This document shows positions 58,582-64,000 of a stretch of 64,000 bases of DNA, piece after piece (positions within the stretch are counted from its first letter, which is position 1; the number at the start of each line of letters is the position of its first letter). The translations under genes and the position numbers were made by a program. The notes beneath the pieces are model-generated. The model ran no database searches. It was not told the origin of the DNA and saw only the letters and a list, made by a program, of their open reading frames with translations. This DNA is from Celerinatantimonas yamalensis (GTDB taxonomy: Bacteria > Pseudomonadota > Gammaproteobacteria > Enterobacterales > Celerinatantimonadaceae): the NCBI RefSeq assembly GCF_046054155.1, contig NZ_JBEQCT010000001.1, positions 1 through 64,000 on the forward strand. The letters are read 5' to 3'.

Positions 58582-59952
58582 ATGTTTTCTCTATTTCTAG
58601 TGACACCGTTAAAGCTCATGTTGCTTGGTTTAATAGCCATTCTGGGGGTTGCTATTGTGCGTTATAGCTGGGTTGCTTTTTCTGGCGAGTTGGAACGAGG
58701 GCGATTCTTGCGTGCCTTGTTAATGACCATTTGCGCTGTGGTGTTGGTGATTATTAGTAATCATCTGCTTATTTTCTGGATGGCATGGATGGGGGTCAGC
58801 TTGAGTTTACATCGGTTGATTTTGTTCTATCCGCAGCGTCCTAGGGCCCACTTGGCGGCTCACAAGAAGTTTCTGCTGGCCCGTTTGAGCGAGCTTTTGC
58901 TGGCTGTGGCATTCATCATTCTTTACAACGAGTTCCATACCGCTAACATTCATATATTGGTGCAGCAGGCTGAGCAGACACGTGGTAATTGGAGTATGAG
59001 CACGGCAGCTGTGTTACTGGTGCTGGTGGCATTGATTAAATGTGCACAGCTACCTATGCATGGCTGGTTGATTCAGGTGGTTGAAGCCCCCACGCCGGTA
59101 TCGGCGTTATTGCATGCCGGTATCGTTAATCTGGGTGGCATTTTGCTGCTGTTTTTTGCGCCGATTCTGGCATCAAGCAGTGCCGCTTGCTGGCTGCTAG
59201 TGGTATTAGCCGGAACCAGCGCTACCATTGCCGGGCTGATTACAACCACTCGCATGAGCATCAAGGTTAAACTGGCTTGGTCAACTAGCTCGCAGATGGG
59301 GCTCATGCTGGTCGAAATTGCCTTGGGCCTTTACGAAATGGCTTTACTTCACTTATTTGCTCACTCCTTCTACAAATCATATTCCTTTCTTAATAGTGGC
59401 AACACCGTCAATCATTATCTGGCAGAAAAACTGGCAGGTGAGGTTAAGTCGAAGCTTTCCCACTGGGTTATAGCGATGACGCTGTCGGCGTTGTTAATCG
59501 CTATAGCACAGTGGCAATTTGCGATGATGACCAGTATGGCAGCAACGGTATTAGTATGGTTTGCCTTTGCCGCCTTAATTGTGCCAAGTGTTACCCGCTG
59601 GGACCATGGCAGTCTGGCATGCGTGGCGATCACTTTAATGTTCGCAGCGGCGTTACTCACCTTGTATACCATCGCTAAGCATCATCTAGCAGTTTTGATG
59701 GGGCTTGATGCACCACTTAATCACTCTGCCGATGGTTTTGTCGCACTGTTGTTTTGTAGCCTGTTTGCACTGTCTCTGGCACTTCAATACTGGCCCCATG
59801 TGGGCTGGATAAAGCATCTATTCATCTGGCTTAATGCCGGTGCCTATCTTGATGAGTGGGCCACCCGGTTGACGTTGAAACTCTGGCCGAGTAAAAATTT
59901 ATTGGCATTGCAACATACGCAATGGCATATCAACACTGAGGCCAAATCATGA
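58582..59952 (+). CDS. dabB: DabB, membrane subunit of the DAB inorganic-carbon transporter
   Basis: 456 residues from the ATG at 58582 (TGGGATGTAT upstream), giving the hydrophobic FSLFLVTPLKLMLLGL start. There are about 12-13 membrane helices of the NuoL/MrpA proton-translocating type. VVLVIISNHLLIFWMAWMG and ALIKCAQLPMHGWLIQVVEAPTPVSALLHAGIVN in outline contain the Lys and His/Glu residues typical of proton-conducting antiporter-like subunits. It couples ion flux to CO2 hydration by DabA. It overlaps dabA by four bases (ATGA). Confidence 0.85.
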   Translation: MFSLFLVTPLKLMLLGLIAILGVAIVRYSWVAFSGELERGRFLRALLMTICAVVLVIISNHLLIFWMAWMGVSLSLHRLILFYPQRPRAHLAAHKKFLLARLSELLLAVAFIILYNEFHTANIHILVQQAEQTRGNWSMSTAAVLLVLVALIKCAQLPMHGWLIQVVEAPTPVSALLHAGIVNLGGILLLFFAPILASSSAACWLLVVLAGTSATIAGLITTTRMSIKVKLAWSTSSQMGLMLVEIALGLYEMALLHLFAHSFYKSYSFLNSGNTVNHYLAEKLAGEVKSKLSHWVIAMTLSALLIAIAQWQFAMMTSMAATVLVWFAFAALIVPSVTRWDHGSLACVAITLMFAAALLTLYTIAKHHLAVLMGLDAPLNHSADGFVALLFCSLFALSLALQYWPHVGWIKHLFIWLNAGAYLDEWATRLTLKLWPSKNLLALQHTQWHINTEAKS

Positions 59953-62348
59953 TTGAAGCACCGAGCGCGAACGATTATATGGCTATCGCTAAGCGGGTAT
60001 CTGCCTCTGTAGCCCCGGTTTGGCCGCTGGATCAAACGGTCGCTGTGAATCCATGGTGGGCGCAGCGCCACGAAAACATTGTTCGAGTTTTTGCCGAGCA
60101 GGCGGTTATTACCGGTGAAACTGGGTTGATGGACAAACGTTATTATCGGGAACTCTGGGGCAAGCAAATCCAACCCAAGCATCTGCAACAGGCAATCACA
60201 GAACTGCATTCATCACTGACACAGACGCAACTAGAACGGGATATTTGGCACACTGATATCCCCGTGACCATGCGCTGGAAAACCTTGGCGATGCTGATGG
60301 ATGAGATGATCCCCAGCCAGCAAGGGCACAGTTGGGAACAGGAAATTGTGCAGCAGGTCAGCCAATTTATTGCCTTGTATCACCAGTATCCGGAGCGCTT
60401 CGATGCCAACGGTAAAAATGGTGAACACCTCTATCAAAGCTGGCTAGAAGTGGTTGCACGCGACAAAGGTATTAAAACTTTGCTGGGTGTGGATCTGCTA
60501 CCCGGTTTGCGGGCCTTGCCAGATGATATTCAGGGTCTTTTTGAGCAAGTCACTGACAACTGGCAGAGTACTTGGAAACACGAATCTGGCGCATCTGCAT
60601 TTATGCGGGCATCTTTACATCAATTGTCCGGATGGGCTGGTTGGCAGTCTTGGTTAGACTGGCAGACGGGGCTAGCCAAACAACCAGTCGCTATACCGCA
60701 AGCGTTGGGGTTGATGGCCATCTTGCTCGCCTGGGACACCGTGTTGATGCAGTGGTTGGTGCAGCAACATGGCGAGGTTGCAGCCAAGATCAATCGGGTT
60801 ATTCAGCAGCAAGTAGACAATATTGAGAGTTACTATTGGCATGCTGAACAACAGCTCGCACCAATGTGGCTATGGCAGCGCGCTTTAGAACTCAGTGTGC
60901 AGGCCCCGTGGATTGAGCAGGTAAAAACGGTGCAACCAGTCGCAGAGCCGACCAGAGCTGAACTGCAAGCTGTGTTCTGTATTGATGTTCGTTCCGAGCC
61001 GATGCGCCGTGCGTTGGAAGCACAAAGCTCGCAGCTTGAAACACTTGGCTTTGCTGGCTTTTTTGGGATTCCCATCGCTTATCAAAGCTATGATGGCAGT
61101 ATCCTGCGGCCGCAGCTACCGGGGTTGCTAGCGCCTCAACTGGTTGCCAGACAAACCCAAAAACGGCCAGAACGTATCTTGCGGTTAACCAAATTGGGTT
61201 GGCAAAACAGCTTGAAAAAACCATCGTCAACGCTAGGGATGGTCGAGGCGGGCGGTTTACTTAAACTGATTAGTCTATTCAAACGGGTGATATTGCAGCA
61301 TGGTAGCGATCATCCTGTTAACCGTGATATTCGCGGCAATCAATTATGGCGATTAGAGCGTAACCAACAAGAACTGGCGATCATCGATAAGGCAGAACTT
61401 GGGGCAGGTATCCTTAAGTCGATGGGCATTAGCAAACGCCTTGCCAAGGTGGTATTGCTGACCGGCCATGGAAGCCAGACCTGTAACAACCACACTTCAT
61501 CCAGCCTTGATTGCGGAGCTTGTGGCGGACAGACGGGTGAAGTGAATGTCAAAGTACTGACCAGTCTGCTGAATGATCCCGCGGTCAGGGCGGCTATGCC
61601 CCAGTTTGATGTTCACGTGCCGGACGATACGCAGTTTTACGCTGCCCTGCACAACACGACAACGGACGAAATAAACCTATTCGATGCCCCGCAGGCGAAG
61701 TGGCGAGACTGGATTATTGTGGCGTGTCAGCAGGCTAGGAGTCAACGGGCCAGCCAGTTTGCCGAGTCAGCCAAAGCTCACGACCTGGGTCGCTTCTTTA
61801 AACGTCGTGCCACTAATTGGGCACAGATGCGTCCCGAATGGGGCCTGTGCAACAACGCGGGCGCGTTTATTGCCCCCCGCAGCCTCACGCGTAATCTTGA
61901 CTTTGCCGGGCGGGTGTTTCTGCATGAGTACCATGCCGATCTGGACCCTGAGTTCACCCAACTCGAAAAGATCATGACCGCGCCCTTGCTGGTAATGAAC
62001 TGGATCAACCTGCAGTACTATGCTTCTGTCACTGCACCAGAAAAATATGGCAGCGGCAATAAGTTACTGCACAATGTGGTGGGCGGACATATTGGTGTGT
62101 TTGAAGGGAACGGTGGCGATCTGCGCATTGGCCTGTCTAAACAGTCTGTCCATGATGGCAAACAATACCGCCATCAACCTATAAGACTCAGTGCCTTTAT
62201 TCAAGCCCCGAAAGCTGCGTTGGAAACCATCATGACACGTCATCAGGATGTGGCCGCATTAGTCAATAATGGCTGGTTGTTTATGTATCAGTTAGACGAG
62301 CAACAGCACATATGGAAGTATCACCAGCGAGAGTGGGTGGCACAGTAA
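59949..62348 (+). CDS. dabA: DabA (DUF2309/UPF0753), beta-carbonic-anhydrase-like subunit of the DAB transporter
   Basis: 799 residues, the family's normal length. The zinc site is complete: Cys344 and Asp346 in VFCIDVRSE, His507 in LTGHGSQTCNN, and Cys522 in LDCGACGGQTGEVN, matching the Cys-Asp-His-Cys set of Halothiobacillus DabA. The N-terminus has AVNPWWAQRHENI. With DabB it forms an energised CO2 hydrase that accumulates bicarbonate in the cytosol. No carboxysome or Rubisco genes are nearby, so it likely feeds anaplerotic carboxylases of a heterotroph. Confidence 0.9.
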   Translation: MIEAPSANDYMAIAKRVSASVAPVWPLDQTVAVNPWWAQRHENIVRVFAEQAVITGETGLMDKRYYRELWGKQIQPKHLQQAITELHSSLTQTQLERDIWHTDIPVTMRWKTLAMLMDEMIPSQQGHSWEQEIVQQVSQFIALYHQYPERFDANGKNGEHLYQSWLEVVARDKGIKTLLGVDLLPGLRALPDDIQGLFEQVTDNWQSTWKHESGASAFMRASLHQLSGWAGWQSWLDWQTGLAKQPVAIPQALGLMAILLAWDTVLMQWLVQQHGEVAAKINRVIQQQVDNIESYYWHAEQQLAPMWLWQRALELSVQAPWIEQVKTVQPVAEPTRAELQAVFCIDVRSEPMRRALEAQSSQLETLGFAGFFGIPIAYQSYDGSILRPQLPGLLAPQLVARQTQKRPERILRLTKLGWQNSLKKPSSTLGMVEAGGLLKLISLFKRVILQHGSDHPVNRDIRGNQLWRLERNQQELAIIDKAELGAGILKSMGISKRLAKVVLLTGHGSQTCNNHTSSSLDCGACGGQTGEVNVKVLTSLLNDPAVRAAMPQFDVHVPDDTQFYAALHNTTTDEINLFDAPQAKWRDWIIVACQQARSQRASQFAESAKAHDLGRFFKRRATNWAQMRPEWGLCNNAGAFIAPRSLTRNLDFAGRVFLHEYHADLDPEFTQLEKIMTAPLLVMNWINLQYYASVTAPEKYGSGNKLLHNVVGGHIGVFEGNGGDLRIGLSKQSVHDGKQYRHQPIRLSAFIQAPKAALETIMTRHQDVAALVNNGWLFMYQLDEQQHIWKYHQREWVAQ

Positions 62349-62751
62349 ACATCCGCATATCCTCGCGTGCCAAAGGAGCGATTTAGTGCTCTCTTACGCA
62401 GATCCGATGTCACTGTCATCCGCAGTTATATGCCTATTTGGCGGCTCTGGTCTAAAGGGCACATTGATACAGATCCGTGCCAGCTATTTTCGATATAGCA
62501 TAGAGTATGGATAAATGCTCATACATTCTTGCGGCACATGAATTAAAAATGGATGATTAATGCAAGGTCGCGTTTTGTTGGCGTAGAGCCAACCTAAGAA
62601 GATTCATCTGCCGAGTATTTTGAGAGACGGCAAAATTTACTTATTTGATATCGACGGTATATAGTGAGTTTTGAACCGCCGAAAGGGAAATCACTCGTGT
62701 AAGCTTGCGTAAATTATGATTCAGAGAGTGATTTTCGATGTTATGGGGAAA
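62349..62751. other. Intergenic DNA after dabA
   Basis: About 400 bp with only short broken frames. No convincing terminator, RNA gene or cassette is seen. Confidence 0.4.
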
Positions 62752-62877
62752 GTTGGTTTGTCGTGACTGCTTGCCTGGGCGAGTCGTTAACCTGTAATTA
62801 AACGCTCCCATAGAAAGCCTAGGCTGCTAAAGTTGGTGCTTCACTTTACCCTGATTCGTAAGCGATTAGCCATACAA
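62752..62877 (-). mobile_element. IS110-family end remnant with part of the guide-RNA region
   Basis: GGTGCTTCACTTTACCC, AAAGCC-TAGGCTGCTAAAG and ATTAGCCATACAA correspond to the right end of copies A-C (TCTCACTTTACCC, TTATCCATACAA). The central stem and the transposase are absent or too diverged to see. It comes from a more divergent relative and is a solo end. Confidence 0.55.
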
Positions 62878-62962
62878 GTTGCTGCATCCGGAGCTATTAT
62901 CGTTAATACGGTGTGTGCTAAAAAGCGGCAAAACAGCACCAACTGACTTACCGGTCACATGG
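62878..62962 (+). other. attC-like sequence beside the IS110 end
   Basis: GTTGCTGCATCCGGAGC directly follows the CATACAA of the IS end. It matches the left arm of the long attC at 14844 (AAGTTGCTGCATG). GCTAAAAAGCGGCAAAACAGC lies in the middle and CTTACCGGTCACATGG at the right. Suggests the element entered an attC here too, 50 kb from the main array. Confidence 0.45.
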
Positions 62963-62998
62963 TTTTTTATTTTTTCTCAATTTTGGATAAAAAAGTAA

Positions 62999-63619
62999 AT
63001 GATAGATTTTTTAGCTGTTTTTATAACCTTTTTTGCTGTGATAGATCCGATTGGAACTGTTCCAGTGTTTATAGCGGTAACAGCTAAATATGATCAAAAA
63101 ACGAAGTCTCGTGTGGCATTGCTTGCCACCATTGTATCAGCGTGTGTTTTATTATTTTTTGTCGTCATTGGCGAGATCATATTAAAAGCACTATCTATTC
63201 CACTTTCTGCATTTCAAATATCGGGAGGAATTGTTTTGTTTCTATTTGCTTTAAATATGATATTTGGCGACAGTAAACCTGAAGAAGAAATAAAACTTTT
63301 AGAAAAATCGCATAAAGAAACAGCTATTTTCCCTCTGGCGGTTCCCTCAATAGCAAGTCCTGGCGCGATGTTGGCAGCCGTGCTATTAACAAAAAATGCA
63401 GTATTCGATATCTTTGAGCAAATTCAAACCGCATTGGTTATGTTATCTGTTTTAGTATTGGTCTATGTTTTAATGTTACTGTCTGGTTCGATTGCTCGAC
63501 TTATTGGTAGTAGCGGGGCAAGTATTATAAGCCGAGTCATGGGATTAATTATTTCGTCAATTGCTATTACAAATATACTCACAGGTTTTAGTGAGTATTA
63601 TAAACATATGCAACTTTGA
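62999..63619 (+). CDS. MarC-family membrane protein
   Basis: 206 residues with six membrane helices. The MarC/UPF0056 signature FFAVIDPIGTVPVFIAVTA is near the N-terminus. FQISGGIVLFLFALNMIFG and FPLAVPSIASPGAMLAAVLL follow, then VMGLIISSIAITNILTGF at the end. Despite the name, the family's role in antibiotic resistance is not supported; transport function is unknown. AATTTTGGATAAAAAAGTAA precedes the ATG, so the ribosome binding site is weak. Confidence 0.85.
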   Translation: MIDFLAVFITFFAVIDPIGTVPVFIAVTAKYDQKTKSRVALLATIVSACVLLFFVVIGEIILKALSIPLSAFQISGGIVLFLFALNMIFGDSKPEEEIKLLEKSHKETAIFPLAVPSIASPGAMLAAVLLTKNAVFDIFEQIQTALVMLSVLVLVYVLMLLSGSIARLIGSSGASIISRVMGLIISSIAITNILTGFSEYYKHMQL

Positions 63620-63624
63620 AAACA

Positions 63625-63647
63625 GAGTCGATCAATCTTGTCGACTC
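63625..63647 (+). terminator. Terminator after marC-family gene
   Basis: GAGTCGA and TCGACTC form a 7-bp stem with a TCAATCTTG loop, 6 bp after the stop codon. A T-run comes 14 bp later. Confidence 0.5.
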
Positions 63648-63721
63648 GGCTAAGCTGTGATTTTTTCATAAAAACAAATGAATTTCAAAGAGAGCATTGG
63701 CAGCGGTAAAGGATCACTATT

Positions 63722-64000
63722 ATGATAGTTAAGTTCATAGAATGTATACCTGTTCCTGGAAAAGAACGTGCATTCTCTCAAGCACAGAAAGCTTGGACAT
63801 CCGTATCGCAATGTAATGGGTTTATTTCACAGTATGGTGGCTGGAATAATAAAAACTCTCATGCCGTTATTCTCTCCATCTGGGAGAATCAACGTCTTGT
63901 GAATGATTTTATGTTATCAATGCATGACAGTATTGTAGAAAGTACTGCCCAGATGCAGACGTATCAACAATGTTTTGTTCATTACCTCACGGTTGAGCAT
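63722..64000 (+). CDS. YdbC/DUF4937-like ABM-fold protein (partial, cut by window end)
   Basis: 93 codons from the ATG at 63722 are open to the window edge. VKFIECIPVPGKERAFSQAQKAW and GFISQYGGWNNKNSHAVILSIWENQRLVNDFM in outline match the YdbC/DUF4937 group of dimeric alpha-beta-barrel proteins. HDSIVESTAQMQTYQ continues it. The family is annotated as putative monooxygenase without known substrate. AGGATCACTAT precedes the start. About 10-30 residues are expected beyond the window. Confidence 0.75.
   Translation, partial: MIVKFIECIPVPGKERAFSQAQKAWTSVSQCNGFISQYGGWNNKNSHAVILSIWENQRLVNDFMLSMHDSIVESTAQMQTYQQCFVHYLTVEH

Noticed and set aside
1..64000. tRNA or rRNA genes, integron integrase, prophage genes
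   Set aside because: None was recognised on either strand; the window has no tyrosine recombinase ORF, and no cloverleaf or rRNA motif was found by eye.

Overview
The window looks like chromosomal DNA of a marine gammaproteobacterium (Vibrionales- or Oceanospirillales-like). The evidence is low G+C outside one island, RhlE/RsuA/RecQ/FabF/YecH-type housekeeping genes of gammaproteobacterial type, and attC sites that partly resemble Vibrio VCRs. I cannot name the genus.

Region 1 (1 to about 30.1 kb) is a stretch of a sedentary chromosomal integron. Short single genes, almost all on the + strand, each end at or just before a TAACAA core. Each is followed by a 35-160 bp imperfect inverted repeat ending in GCGTTAG/GCATTAT (attC), and the next gene begins within about 10-40 bp with its own Shine-Dalgarno. 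Cassette products include GNAT acetyltransferases, VOC and cupin proteins, two SAM methyltransferases, an archaeal-type IMP cyclohydrolase (PurO), a hypoxanthine-type phosphoribosyltransferase, CYTH, HAD, DJ-1, LysE, GFA and unknowns. No integron integrase lies in the window. The array is decayed: many cassettes are frameshifted, contain nonsense codons or are truncated. It is riddled with insertion sequences that sit exactly inside attC sites (three IS110-family copies plus remnants, and two IS4/IS10-like remnants), and an ISAs1 element interrupts one cassette. Two non-cassette modules, each an enzyme gene with a divergent LysR regulator (PdxI-like aldo-keto reductase; nitrilase-like amidase), are embedded in the array.

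The most interesting signal is a 150-170 bp non-coding, structured segment upstream of the transposase in all three IS110 copies. It has nested stems with compensatory base changes. A large internal loop has two strands that match the two halves of the attC target, one as the top strand and one as its complement. This is what an IS110 bridge RNA that guides insertion into attC sites would look like.

Region 2 (30.4-39.5 kb) is a probable catabolic locus. A minus-strand operon encodes a fused amino-acid ABC permease/ATPase, a PhyH-type dioxygenase, a periplasmic binding protein and a class II aldolase. It diverges from a LysR gene that is followed by a flavin monooxygenase, RidA, a DUF1028 Ntn-hydrolase and an ArgE-like M20 deacylase. 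Together they suggest import and stepwise oxidation/deacylation of a nitrogenous compound, substrate unknown.

Region 3 (39.7-49.5 kb) holds yecH-like, an iron-type alcohol dehydrogenase, recQ-like, a small second attC-GNAT-attC locus, rhlE-like, rsuA-like and a sugar-nucleotide epimerase. Region 4 (49.5-52.9 kb) has a G+C-richer SDR/LysR island and then a scar of broken genes (NAD-binding, XRE, glutaredoxin) before a DUF3185 gene. Region 5 (53-64 kb) has a dead ISAs1 element, a fabF-like KAS II divergent from a TetR gene, a GNAT gene, and a LysR gene divergent from a dabB-dabA inorganic-carbon uptake operon. It ends with a marC-family gene downstream of another IS110/attC scar and a partial monooxygenase-fold gene at the window edge.
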